Under the pieces are notes generated by a model. It did no database searches and was not told where the DNA came from. It was given only the letters and a program-made list of their open reading frames with translations. This document shows positions 26,246 to 34,431 of a stretch of 64,000 nucleotides of DNA, piece after piece. Positions within the stretch are counted from its first letter, which is position 1; every line of letters starts with the position of its first letter. The stretch is from NCBI RefSeq assembly GCF_018070465.1, contig NZ_JAGPXT010000017.1, forward strand, positions 62,001-126,000. Reading direction: 5' to 3'. This DNA comes from Micromonospora sp. C95 (GTDB taxonomy: Bacteria; Actinomycetota; Actinomycetes; Mycobacteriales; Micromonosporaceae). The position numbers were made by a program, and so were the translations under genes.

Positions 26246-27928
26246 ATGAACGGTTGGCAGGTCTCCGGCTACACCTCGGTCCGTCGGCTCGGTGCCGGGG
26301 CCTCCGGCAGCGTCGATCTCGCCGTGCACGACGCCACCGGTACCGCGGTGGCGATCAAGTATCTGATTACCGGGCCCGACGACGACCTGTTGCGGGCCGA
26401 CTTCCGGGACGAGGCGCGGCTGCTCGCCGACATCGACGACCCGTACATCTGTCGCCTCTACGAGTACGTCGAGGCGTCCGGTGGGGCGGCGATCGTGATG
26501 GAGTTGGTCAACGGCGTGTCGCTGCGTCAGATGCTGCGTGCGCAGGGCCCTACTACACCGGAGTCGGCGCTCTGCGTGCTCAAGGGCTCCCTGGCCGGGC
26601 TCGGTGCGGCGCACGCGCGCGGCGTGGTGCATCGTGACTACAAACCCGAGAACGTGCTGGTGACCGCCGAGGGCACGAGCAAGCTCGCCGATTTCGGCAT
26701 CGCCATGCCGGTCGGTGCCGCCTCCGGTGGCACTGTCACCGGCACCCCCCGCTACATGGCTCCCGAGCAGTGGTCCGGTGCGCCGGCCAGCCCGGCCTGC
26801 GACATCTACGCCGCCACCGCCACCTTCTTCGAGTGCCTCACCGGCCACCCGCCGTTCGACGGGCGGGATCTGGCCACGCTGCGCCGGCAGCACATCCGTG
26901 CGCCGATCCCCACCGATCGGGCGCCGCGCCCGGTGCACGGCCTGCTGCGCGACGGGATGGCCAAGCGGCCCGACGACCGTCCACAGCCCGCGCAGGTCTT
27001 CCTCGCCAGCCTGGAGGAGGTAGCCGCCGGTGCCTACGGGAACGACTGGGAGGAACGTGGGTGGCGCGAGTTGGCTCGCCGGGCAGCGCTGCTGGCGGCC
27101 CTGTTTCCGTTCCCGGACGGCAGCGATGGCGGCATCAGCGTGGCCGGCACGGCGGTCGGTGCCCATGCGTCGACACCGGTGGGTGAGACCCCCGACCGAT
27201 CCGTACCTCGGCGGACCGGACAATCCCGGGTGGCGCTGGTCGGGTCCGGCCTGGTGGCCGCGATGCTGGTCGGCGTCGCCGGGCTCAGCTACGCCGGGAA
27301 GGACGAGCCACCGTCGGTCGGAGCGGCGGCCACCGAGGCCCGCACGGATCTGACCGCCGGGAGCGTCCCGACTGTCGGAGTTCCGGCCGCACCGCAGCCG
27401 ACGCCCACATCCGACGAGCCGACGGTCGGCACCCCCGGTCCACCCACCCCGACCGGTACGGGGACCGTCCCGACGGGCGGCACAACGGTCGAGCCGAGCC
27501 CGTCGGTGCGTCCGGCGGGCGACTCACCGACCGCGACGCCGGTGCCCACGTCGTCCACCAGTCCTGCATCACCGTCGGACACCACCGCGCCCACCGTCGA
27601 CCGGGTCACCGCGAGTCCGACCGAACTGGATCCGGCGGGCTGCCCGTTCGGGCCGACCGCGAGCACGGTCACCGCGCTCGTCGCCGACGACCGTACCGAC
27701 TCGGGTGAGCTGCGGGTCCGTCTGCGCTACACGCTCGAGAAGCGGTCGTACGAGCAGAACATGGCTCAGCTGCGTGGCGGCCAGTTCCGGGGCGTGCTCG
27801 GCGACCTGCCCAAACCTGAAGCGACCACGCGGATTCCGGTCGCGGTCCTGGCCACCGACGCCGCCGGTAACACCACCACCGGTGCGACGGTGCACGTGAC
27901 GCTCTACTCCTTCTGTACGCCCGGCTGA
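26246..27928 (+). CDS. Transmembrane Ser/Thr protein kinase (PknB-like)
   Basis: 560 residues. The kinase domain covers about 8-265, with a Gly-rich loop (LGAGASGSVDLA), Lys38 in VAIK, the catalytic loop HRDYKPEN with Asp131, DFG Asp149, a Thr-containing activation loop (GGTVTGTPRYMAPEQW) and Asp186 in SPACDIYA. Tyr replaces the usual Leu after HRD. One transmembrane helix lies at about 329-351. The outside part has a Pro/Thr/Ser-rich stalk and a ~100-residue beta-rich domain (VRLRYTLEKRSYEQNM, GATVHVTLYSFC) instead of PASTA repeats. The next gene, 46 bases on, encodes a membrane protein with threonine-rich repeats that is a candidate substrate. Confidence 0.92.
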   Translation: MNGWQVSGYTSVRRLGAGASGSVDLAVHDATGTAVAIKYLITGPDDDLLRADFRDEARLLADIDDPYICRLYEYVEASGGAAIVMELVNGVSLRQMLRAQGPTTPESALCVLKGSLAGLGAAHARGVVHRDYKPENVLVTAEGTSKLADFGIAMPVGAASGGTVTGTPRYMAPEQWSGAPASPACDIYAATATFFECLTGHPPFDGRDLATLRRQHIRAPIPTDRAPRPVHGLLRDGMAKRPDDRPQPAQVFLASLEEVAAGAYGNDWEERGWRELARRAALLAALFPFPDGSDGGISVAGTAVGAHASTPVGETPDRSVPRRTGQSRVALVGSGLVAAMLVGVAGLSYAGKDEPPSVGAAATEARTDLTAGSVPTVGVPAAPQPTPTSDEPTVGTPGPPTPTGTGTVPTGGTTVEPSPSVRPAGDSPTATPVPTSSTSPASPSDTTAPTVDRVTASPTELDPAGCPFGPTASTVTALVADDRTDSGELRVRLRYTLEKRSYEQNMAQLRGGQFRGVLGDLPKPEATTRIPVAVLATDAAGNTTTGATVHVTLYSFCTPG

Positions 27929-27974
27929 CCAGCCGCCCCCACCCAGGCCCGCGACGAACGCAGGAGACGACAGC

Positions 27975-28838
27975 GTGAATCAGCCGGACGACGCCACGGA
28001 GGCCCTGCCCACCCAACGGGTACCGGCCGAGCCGACCGTCACCCTGCCCGCACACCCACCGTCCGTGACCGCACCGACGGTGTCGCTCGATGGTGCGGAG
28101 CCGACGGTGTCGCTCGATGGTGCGGAGCCGACGGTGTCGCTCGATGGTGCGGAGCCGACGGTGTCGCTCGATGGTGCGGAGCCGACGGTGTCGCTCGATG
28201 GTGCGGAGCCGACGCTGTCGCTCGATGGTGCGGAGCCGACGCTGCCGCTGGGTGGGGCCGGGAGAGACACGACGGCGGCGAAGGTCACGGTGAGTACGCG
28301 TACCGGCGGCACGGCCCTGCCCGCGCCCACCGTCGGGCCCGGCGGTGAGCTGCGATTCGGTCCCGGCGTGCCGGTCGCCCCGCCAGCGGCACCGGCCTGG
28401 CCGGCACCACCCGCGCCGCCGCGCCGGCCGTCGCCCTGGCGTCGATTGACCACCGTGCTCTCCGCGCTGCTGAGCCTCGCGCTGCTGACCGCGGCGGGGT
28501 TGTGGATCTGGCAGCGACTCAGCCCGCTGGAGATCGGCGATGTCACCGCGAGCGTGCCCCGACCGGCCGGCGCACGCTGCGACGTCACCGTCGACGTGGT
28601 CGCCACCGTGCGGACCAACGGCCGTGCGGGCGTGATCGAGTATCAGTGGCTGCGGACCGGCGGCGCGCCAGGTGCCCTGCTCACCGAGCGCGTCGGTCGG
28701 GGACAGCGTAGCGTCACGCTGACGTTGCGCTGGTCGTTCACCGGGGTCGGTAGCACCACGGAGACCGCGACGGTGAACATCGTGTCGCCGGCACCGGCGC
28801 AGGCGGCGACCGAGGTCCGCTACGCCTGTCCAGGCTGA
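27975..28838 (+). CDS. Single-pass membrane protein with seven PTVSLDGAE-type repeats
   Basis: 287 residues; the GTG start has AGGAG upstream. The cytoplasmic part begins with two Thr motifs (PTQRVPAEPTVTLP) and then seven 9-residue repeats at 34-96 (five identical, then PTLSLDGAE and PTLPLGGAG). A Pro-rich linker leads to one helix at about 158-179 and an extracellular Ig-like beta domain of ~105 residues (CDVTVDVVATVRTNG, VTLTLRWSF, ATVNIV). It probably shares a transcript with the kinase upstream. The regularly spaced Thr in an acidic context suggests phosphorylation by it. No known family was recognised. Confidence 0.75.
   Translation: MNQPDDATEALPTQRVPAEPTVTLPAHPPSVTAPTVSLDGAEPTVSLDGAEPTVSLDGAEPTVSLDGAEPTVSLDGAEPTLSLDGAEPTLPLGGAGRDTTAAKVTVSTRTGGTALPAPTVGPGGELRFGPGVPVAPPAAPAWPAPPAPPRRPSPWRRLTTVLSALLSLALLTAAGLWIWQRLSPLEIGDVTASVPRPAGARCDVTVDVVATVRTNGRAGVIEYQWLRTGGAPGALLTERVGRGQRSVTLTLRWSFTGVGSTTETATVNIVSPAPAQAATEVRYACPG
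28074..28262 (+). repeat. 27-bp in-frame tandem repeat, seven copies
   Basis: Units are nearly identical at DNA level (GTGTCGCTCGATGGTGCGGA core), with the last two diverging. The near-identity indicates recent expansion, so copy number probably varies between strains. It encodes the PTVSLDGAE array. Confidence 0.9.
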
Positions 28839-29145
28839 CTCCGACAGCCACACCGACATCCGCCTCTGGAACGAGCCGGCCCCGACGCCGCCCTCGTACG
28901 ATGAATCGTGGGCCGTCAACAACCGAAAGTTTCGATCCGGGACGTCGTTCGGATGATCGGGTGGGTGGCGGAGTGGGTCATCGTCGCAGCACAGATGCGG
29001 CATTGGTGCCCTTCACGGTGACTCGGGCCGGCTCGGGACACAGTGGCACCAATTAAGATCATTGTTGACATTTATGCGACTCGATGCTTGTCTGGCGATG
29101 GAAGCGCTCCCATCCACCGACACCACCAAGGAACGGAGGACGCAC
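28839..29145 (+). promoter_or_regulatory. 307-base region upstream of the LPMO gene
   Basis: A consensus TTGACA at 29065-29070 could be the -35 element. The -10 at 17-base spacing (29088-29093) is poor. A TAAGAT at 29054-29059 is another possible -10. The CebR-like operator (listed separately) lies just downstream. The first half of the region shows no recognisable feature and is less GC-rich near 29,050-29,095. Confidence 0.4.
29099..29112. promoter_or_regulatory. CebR-like operator (TGGAAGCGCTCCCA)
   Basis: It matches the 14-bp CebR consensus TGGGAGCGCTCCCA of actinomycete cellulose/cello-oligosaccharide regulation at 13 of 14 positions and retains palindromic symmetry except at one pair. 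It lies 34 bases upstream of the AA10 gene start and 28 bases after a TTGACA. A LacI-type repressor bound there would block expression until cello-oligosaccharides are present. No cebR gene is in the window. Confidence 0.75.
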
Positions 29146-29826
29146 ATGCGTTCACGCAAGCCTGATCAGAGCGGCGGACGGTCCCGGTCAGCCGTCCGCC
29201 AGCCCCTTCGGGCGTTTGCCGTGCTGCTCGCGATGATCGTCGGCGTGCTGCCCTGGGCCAGCCCGGTCCAGGCCCACGGCACCATCATCAACCCGGCCTC
29301 CCGTGCCTACCAGTGCTGGCAGAGCTGGGGCAGCCAGCACACCAACCCGGCCATGCAACAGCAGGACCCCATGTGTTGGCAGGCGTTCCAGGCCAACCCC
29401 GACACCATGTGGAACTGGATGAGCGCGCTGCGGGACGGTCTGGGCGGTAACTTCCAGGGCCGCACCCCCGACGGGCAACTGTGCAGCAACGGGCTGTCCA
29501 GGAACAACAGCCTGAACCAGCCGGGTGCGTGGCGGACGACGAACGTGAGCGGCAACTTCACGGTCCAGCTCTACGACCAGGCCAGCCACGGCGCCGACTT
29601 CTTCCGCGTCTACGTCAGCAAGCAGGGCTTCGACCCCACCACCCAGCAGCTCGGCTGGGGCAACCTCGACTTCATCACGCAGACCGGCAGGTACGCGCCC
29701 GCGCAGAACATCTCGTTCAACGTCTCGACCTCCGGGTACACCGGACGCCACATCGTCTTCGTCATCTGGCAGGCTTCGCACCTCGACCAGGCGTACATGT
29801 GGTGCAGTGACGTGAACTTCGTCTGA
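29146..29826 (+). CDS. AA10 lytic polysaccharide monooxygenase
   Basis: 226 residues. A signal peptide of 43 residues ends SPVQA, leaving His44 as the mature N-terminus (HGTIINPASRAYQCW), the first half of the copper histidine brace. The second His is in YDQASHGADFFRVYVSK. The C-terminal segment VIWQASHLDQAYMWCSDVNFV is typical of AA10. There is no carbohydrate-binding module. It oxidatively cleaves cellulose or chitin outside the cell. The start is ATG 29146 with GGAGG upstream. An upstream CebR-like operator favours cellulose as the inducing context. A strong terminator follows. Confidence 0.93.
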   Translation: MRSRKPDQSGGRSRSAVRQPLRAFAVLLAMIVGVLPWASPVQAHGTIINPASRAYQCWQSWGSQHTNPAMQQQDPMCWQAFQANPDTMWNWMSALRDGLGGNFQGRTPDGQLCSNGLSRNNSLNQPGAWRTTNVSGNFTVQLYDQASHGADFFRVYVSKQGFDPTTQQLGWGNLDFITQTGRYAPAQNISFNVSTSGYTGRHIVFVIWQASHLDQAYMWCSDVNFV

Positions 29827-29850
29827 TCGACCAGCTCCACAACCCGTCCC

Positions 29851-29891
29851 ACCGCTCCGGCCCAGGACCTGTCGTCCTGGGCCGGAGCGGT
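29851..29891 (+). terminator. Hairpin terminator after the LPMO gene
   Basis: An 18-bp perfect stem (29851-29868 with 29874-29891) with a 5-base loop, 25 bases after the stop codon. No T-run follows. The structure is symmetrical but only a forward gene ends here. Confidence 0.75.
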
Positions 29892-29978
29892 CATGCGGGC
29901 GCAGTCCGGTGTTTTCGTTCTGGAGCAGGCGGGTAGGTCGGGCCGGACGAACCACCTGCCCCTGTGGAGGACCATCCG

Positions 29979-31082
29979 ATGCGAGACGACTTCGGTGACG
30001 CGGTGGGGGACACCCTCCGCTCCATACTTCTCTTCCTGCCCAAGGCGCTCGCCTTCGTGGCCATCCTGGTGGTCGGCTGGCTGCTGGCCAAGGCGGCCCT
30101 GAAGCTGGTCGACCGGCTGCTCGAACGGGTCGGCTTCGACCGCGCGGTCGAACGCGGCGGCATCCGTCGGGCCCTGGCCCGATCCCGCTACGACGCAAGT
30201 GACATCGTCGCCCGGCTGGCCTACTACGGGATCCTGCTGCTCACCCTCTACCTGGCCTTCGGCGTCTGGGGGCCGAACCCGATCTCCGACCTGATCGGTG
30301 GCGTCATCGCCTGGCTGCCCCGCGCCTTCGTGGCGATCGTCATCGTGGTCGTCGCCGCCGCCATCGCCAGCGCGGTGAAGGACATCATCTCCGGCGCGCT
30401 CGGCGGGTTGTCCTACGGCCGGCTGCTGGCCACCGTCGCCTCGGCGTTCATTCTCGGTCTCGGCGTCATCGCCGCGCTCAACCAGATCGGCGTCGCCACC
30501 GCGGTGACCACGCCGGTGCTGGTCGCCGTGCTGGCCACCATCGGCGGCATCCTCGTGGTCGGCGTCGGCGGGGGGCTGGTGCGGCCGATGCAGAGCCGGT
30601 GGGATTCCTGGCTCGCCCGGGCCGAGCAGGAGTCACGGACCATCGCCGAGCACGCCCGGGCGTACTCCGCCAGCCGCCGGGAAACCGACGAGCAGCCCGC
30701 CGAACCCGCACCGACCAGCGCCGCCCCGCACACCTCCCACCCGGTCACCGGTGACGTGGCCGACCCTGCCGCACCGACCGCCGCCGGCTCGTCGTCCGTC
30801 GACGACCCGGAGGCGACCCAGGTCGTCACCGGACGTCCCCTCGATTCCGACGAGACCCAGGTCGTCACCGGGCCGGCCGTCGATCCCGACGCGACCACGC
30901 CGCTGCCACGCCAGAGCCCGGCCCCGACGCAGCCCGGGCCGGCGGAGTCCTCGACGTCGCCGGACAACGACCCGGACGCCACCCAGGTGGTCCCCCCGAA
31001 CCCGCCGCAGGTGCCGGCACCGCGCGACTCCGCCGACAGCGACTCGACGATCGTGCTGCCGAAGACCGGCGAGCAGCGCTGA
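29979..31082 (+). CDS. MscS-like mechanosensitive channel protein with phospho-motif tail
   Basis: 367 residues; the ATG has GTGGAGG upstream. About five transmembrane helices lie in residues 12-215 (ILLFLPKALAFVAILVVGWLLAKA, then ARLAYYGILLLTLYLAF and more), matching the conserved-TM-helix branch of small MscS relatives. A soluble tail from about 225 is disordered and carries five similar acidic-Thr motifs: EATQVVTG, DETQVVTG, DATTPLP, DATQVVPP and DSTIVLP. Such acidic-T-hydrophobic motifs resemble known actinobacterial Ser/Thr-kinase sites read by FHA domains. A strong terminator follows. Confidence 0.8.
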   Translation: MRDDFGDAVGDTLRSILLFLPKALAFVAILVVGWLLAKAALKLVDRLLERVGFDRAVERGGIRRALARSRYDASDIVARLAYYGILLLTLYLAFGVWGPNPISDLIGGVIAWLPRAFVAIVIVVVAAAIASAVKDIISGALGGLSYGRLLATVASAFILGLGVIAALNQIGVATAVTTPVLVAVLATIGGILVVGVGGGLVRPMQSRWDSWLARAEQESRTIAEHARAYSASRRETDEQPAEPAPTSAAPHTSHPVTGDVADPAAPTAAGSSSVDDPEATQVVTGRPLDSDETQVVTGPAVDPDATTPLPRQSPAPTQPGPAESSTSPDNDPDATQVVPPNPPQVPAPRDSADSDSTIVLPKTGEQR

Positions 31083-31087
31083 CCGAC

Positions 31088-31123
31088 GGGCGGGACGGGA
31101 CCGGTGCCGGTCCCGTCCCGCCC
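31088..31123 (+). terminator. Very strong hairpin after the MscS-like gene
   Basis: A perfect 17-bp GC stem (31088-31104 with 31107-31123), effectively a 4-base loop, starting 6 bases after the stop codon. No U-tract. Confidence 0.8.
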
Positions 31124-31282
31124 GAGCTGGTCGTCACGCCCGAATCACCCGTGCGGAACCGCCGAGTGTGGCGTTAGCATCAGCGCCATGACCTGGCGAC
31201 ATTGATCCGTCAATCGAGGCCGTGGGCCGCCACGGACACCGTGACACAGGTGTCCGTGACCCATCCCACCCGAAAGGCCCCG

Positions 31283-32509
31283 ATGACCCCGCCCTCGCCG
31301 CGTGCCCGCCGCCTGGCCGGCACGCTCTACGCGTACGCGTTTCTCACCGACCTGGTGCTGCTCTACCCGGTGTACGCACTGCTCTTCGCCGACACCGGCC
31401 TGTCGGTCGGGCAGATCTCCTCGCTGTTCGTCATCTGGTCGCTGGCCAGCATCGCGCTGGAGGTGCCGTCCGGCGCCTGGGCCGACGCGACCTCCCGACG
31501 GCGAATGCTCTGCCTCGCGCCGCTGTGCACCGCCGTCGGCTTCGCCCTGTGGACCGTCGTACCGTCCTACCCGGCGTTCGCCGCCGGCTTCGTCCTCTGG
31601 GGAGCCGGCGGCGCGCTCGTCTCCGGCGCGACGGAGGCGCTGGTCTTCGACGAACTCGACCGACTCGGTGCCGCCGACCGGTACGCCCGCGTCATCGGCC
31701 GGGCGCGCACCGCCGGCACCGTCGGGGTACTGGGGTCGATCGTGCTGGCCGCTCCGGTGCTCGGCTTCGGTGGCTATCCGGCGGTCGGCGCGGCAAGCGT
31801 CGCGGCCTGCCTGCTCGCCGGGGCCGTCGCGGTCCGCTTCCCCGAACACCGCCGGGCCGCGACGACACCCGACCCGGATGAGGACGAACTCGGCTGGTGG
31901 CAGGGGCTGCGCGCGGGGGTCGCCGAGGCCCGTGGCAACCGGACCGTACGCCGGGCGGTGCTGCTCGTCGCCGGGGTCGGTGCCGTCTGGGGCGCCCTGG
32001 ACGAGTACACGCCGCTGCTGGCCCGCGACACCGGAGTAGCGCTGACCACCGTGCCGCTGCTGCTGCTGATCGTCACGGTCGGGCAGATCGCCGGCGGTCT
32101 GCTCGCTCCGGTCGGTCAGCGGTTGGGCAGTCGCGGCTACGCGGTGCTGCTGGCCGGCTCGGCGCTGGCCCTGGCCGGGGGTTCGCTGGCGGGTCACCCG
32201 GCCTGGTTCGCTCTGGTGGCGGTGGCGTTCTGCGGCCTGCAACTGGCCTCGGTGCTGGCCGACGCGCGGCTACAGGCCCGGATCACCGGGCCGGGGCGGG
32301 CCACCGTCACCTCGCTCGCCGGCATGGGCACCGACCTGACGATCATCGTGGTGTACGGCGGGTACGGTCTGGTCGCCACCATCGCGGGTAACCCGGTGGC
32401 GTTCGCGGTCGCCGCCGTGCCGTACCTGTTGATCGCGGCGGCACTGGCGATCCGGCCGGCCGGCGACCGGAGACCGCTCGTGCCGGTGGGAGGCGACCTC
32501 GGGCGGTGA
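31283..32509 (+). CDS. MFS transporter
   Basis: 408 residues with 12 predicted hydrophobic helices and the loop 2-3 motif A form PSGAWADATSRRRML. The halves are separated by a charged loop (RFPEHRRAATTPDPDEDELGWWQGL). The start at 31283 (MTPPSPRARRLAGTLYAYAF) precedes the first helix; earlier in-frame codons are unlikely. The substrate is unknown. A small dyad (ATTGATCCGTCAAT, 31201-31214) lies in its upstream region and could be an operator. Confidence 0.85.
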   Translation: MTPPSPRARRLAGTLYAYAFLTDLVLLYPVYALLFADTGLSVGQISSLFVIWSLASIALEVPSGAWADATSRRRMLCLAPLCTAVGFALWTVVPSYPAFAAGFVLWGAGGALVSGATEALVFDELDRLGAADRYARVIGRARTAGTVGVLGSIVLAAPVLGFGGYPAVGAASVAACLLAGAVAVRFPEHRRAATTPDPDEDELGWWQGLRAGVAEARGNRTVRRAVLLVAGVGAVWGALDEYTPLLARDTGVALTTVPLLLLIVTVGQIAGGLLAPVGQRLGSRGYAVLLAGSALALAGGSLAGHPAWFALVAVAFCGLQLASVLADARLQARITGPGRATVTSLAGMGTDLTIIVVYGGYGLVATIAGNPVAFAVAAVPYLLIAAALAIRPAGDRRPLVPVGGDLGR

Positions 32510-32515
32510 CCAGCC

Positions 32516-32932
32516 TCAGCCGAGGTCGTCGTCCAGGTAGACCCATCGGCCGTCCTCGCGGACGAAGCGGCTGCGTTCGGTCACCGTGCCCGGCTCGCGT
32601 CCTTCCCGATAGTGGGCCCGGAACTCCACGGTGCCGGTGCTGTCGAACAGGCCACCGCCGTCGGTGTCGAGCACCTCCAGCCGGGTCCAGCGCTGGGCGG
32701 GGTCGAGGTGCAGCCGTGGGGGCCGGGTACGGGAGTGCCAGCTGCGCAGCAGGTAGTCCGGGTCGCCGACGGCGAAGGCCGCGTACCGGGACCGCATCAG
32801 CGCTTCCGCCGTGGGCGCGTCGGCCTCGCCCCGGTGCAGCCGTCCGCAGCAGTCCGCGTAGGGCAGGCCCTGCCCGCACGGGCACGTCCCGGTCACCTCG
32901 CCGCCGGCCGGTCGTCTGTCTCGTGTGGCCAC
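32516..32932 (-). CDS. YchJ-like SEC-C motif protein
   Basis: 138 residues from the GTG at 32932. The N-terminal SEC-C zinc motif is CPCGQGLPYADCCGRLHRG. A cone-shaped NTF2-like domain follows (ALMRSRYAAFAVGDPDYLLRSWHSRTRP, VEFRAHYR, ERSRFVREDGRWVYLDDD). YchJ/UPF0225 proteins are widespread and uncharacterised. It converges with the MFS gene at 7 bases distance. An ATG further upstream in frame would add Arg-rich residues and is unlikely. Confidence 0.85.
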   Translation of the reverse strand: MATRDRRPAGGEVTGTCPCGQGLPYADCCGRLHRGEADAPTAEALMRSRYAAFAVGDPDYLLRSWHSRTRPPRLHLDPAQRWTRLEVLDTDGGGLFDSTGTVEFRAHYREGREPGTVTERSRFVREDGRWVYLDDDLG

Positions 32933-33151
32933 CTCGCCATCCTTCCGGTCGCGGCGTCGGCCACCGCCACCGGGGCGGGTCGCCGTCAACGCCGACCGGC
33001 AGCGGAACCGTCGGGCAACCGTCGCCACGGCTACGGCCGTCCGGACGTCGGCGCTGGACGTGCCCGGTGCAGACCGTCCCCATCAGCGGGTCCAGGCCGG
33101 CGGCCGGCTCGCTCGGGCCCTGTCTTCCCGGCGTTCTCTCCGGCGTGCCGG

Positions 33152-33619
33152 TCAGCGGGTTCCGGTGCGGGTGCCCCGACGATTGCCGAACGACTCCATC
33201 GTGGTGGCCCGCTTCGCCGGCGCCGGGCTGGCGGAGCGGGACCGGGACGCGGCGGCCTGGGAGGCCGAGGTCTTCCTGGTCGGTGCCCGCTTCGTACCCG
33301 TGGCCCTGCCGGCCGGTGCGGTCGCGCCGGATGACCTCGCCGCCGTGGCCTTCTTCGCGGGTGCCTTCTTGACCGGGGCGGTCTTCGCCGCGGTCGCCTT
33401 GGCGGTCGGGCGGCGGGCCGGGGTGGCGGTGGCGGAGACGGCCTTCTTGCGGGCGACGCGGGAACTCGTCGGGGTGGGCTTGGTGCCGGGCGTCTTCGCG
33501 GCGGTGGCCCCGGTGGCCCGCTTTGCCGCCGTGGCCGCCTTCTTCGCCGCCACCTTCCGCGGCGGCGGGCCGCCCTTGCCCGCGCCGGTCCGTTTGCTGG
33601 CCCGTGCTGCCTGCGCCAT
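33152..33619 (-). CDS. Histone H1-like Lys/Ala-rich nucleoid protein
   Basis: 155 residues, almost entirely Lys, Ala, Arg, Thr and Pro, with repeated AAKKA, PAKKAT and TAKATAAKT units resembling the C-terminal tail of linker histones and of actinobacterial HupS/Lsr2-like tails. There is no folded HU domain, so it is an unusual stand-alone tail. The start ATG 33619 has AAGGAG at the right distance. It probably binds DNA or RNA non-specifically; a short C-terminal segment (TTMESFGNRRGTRTGTR) is less biased. Confidence 0.75.
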   Translation of the reverse strand: MAQAARASKRTGAGKGGPPPRKVAAKKAATAAKRATGATAAKTPGTKPTPTSSRVARKKAVSATATPARRPTAKATAAKTAPVKKAPAKKATAARSSGATAPAGRATGTKRAPTRKTSASQAAASRSRSASPAPAKRATTMESFGNRRGTRTGTR

Positions 33620-33687
33620 CGTCGCTCCTTGCCGAATCTGCCGTTGGCGACGGGTCTTCCCGGCGCCCCGCCGGTCAAACGCGGGGT

Positions 33688-34302
33688 TCACGCTGCCCTG
33701 GTGGCGAACACGATGACGTTGTCGGCGTACGCGCCGGTGTCCTGGTCGAACCGGCCGCCGCAGGTGATCAGGCGGAGACCCGCCGCGTCGCCCGGACCGT
33801 AGACCAGATCGGTGGGGAACCGGTTCTTCCGATACGCCTCGACCCCGTGCACGGCGAAGCGCACCAGCCGGGCGTCGTTCCGGACGATCTCGATGGTGTC
33901 CCCGGGACGCAGCCGTCCCAGGTCGAAGAAGACGGCCGGCCCGTCGGGGGAGTCCACATGACCCACCAGCACCGCGTTGCCGGTCTCTCCCGGACTGACT
34001 CCGAGTCGGTACCAGCCCGCCGCGTCCGGGCGGTCCAGCGGCGGCACCTCCAGCGCCCCGGCGGCGTCGGCGGCGACGGACATCAACGGTGCCTGAAGGT
34101 CGATGGCGGGGATGCGTACCTCGACGGGCGTGGCTCGGGGCAGCGGTGGCAGGCGTGGCGCTGGCACCGTCCGGTGCCCAGCGGCAGTACCGTCCGGTTG
34201 CGGTGGTCGCACCGGCAGCCCCGCCACACCCGCGCCGACCAGCGCGAGGCCGGCCACCGCGAGCGCCGCGACCAGGAGACGGCCCAACTGGTACGCCCGC
34301 AC
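33688..34302 (-). CDS. Class F sortase
   Basis: 204 residues. One N-terminal helix at about 8-29 anchors the enzyme. The catalytic residues are His115 (VGHVDSPDGPAVFFDL) and Cys181 (LITCGGRFD), with a nearby Arg (R184) as candidate third residue; the YADNVIVFA ending is also typical of class F. It joins surface proteins to the cell wall. The upstream neighbour on the same strand, 129 bases away, is a secreted protein with a C-terminal helix and Arg cluster, the likely substrate. Confidence 0.9.
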   Translation of the reverse strand: MRAYQLGRLLVAALAVAGLALVGAGVAGLPVRPPQPDGTAAGHRTVPAPRLPPLPRATPVEVRIPAIDLQAPLMSVAADAAGALEVPPLDRPDAAGWYRLGVSPGETGNAVLVGHVDSPDGPAVFFDLGRLRPGDTIEIVRNDARLVRFAVHGVEAYRKNRFPTDLVYGPGDAAGLRLITCGGRFDQDTGAYADNVIVFATRAA

Positions 34303-34431
34303 GGGAACCTCCGTTCGCCGGTGCCCGCGAGGGGCGGCTCGGAACTCCGCCTGCCGGTGTCACCTCGGGTGCCCGCACCGTGCAGCACGGTACGGGCACC
34401 CGTCGCAGGATGGGATGGGGTGAGTCGTGGA

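Noticed and set aside
28074-28262. CRISPR array
   Set aside because: The repeats are contiguous without spacers and encode an in-frame peptide repeat; no cas genes are present.
31201-31214. Operator ATTGATCCGTCAAT upstream of the MFS gene
   Set aside because: Only 5-bp arms and no linked regulator; too weak to list as a feature.
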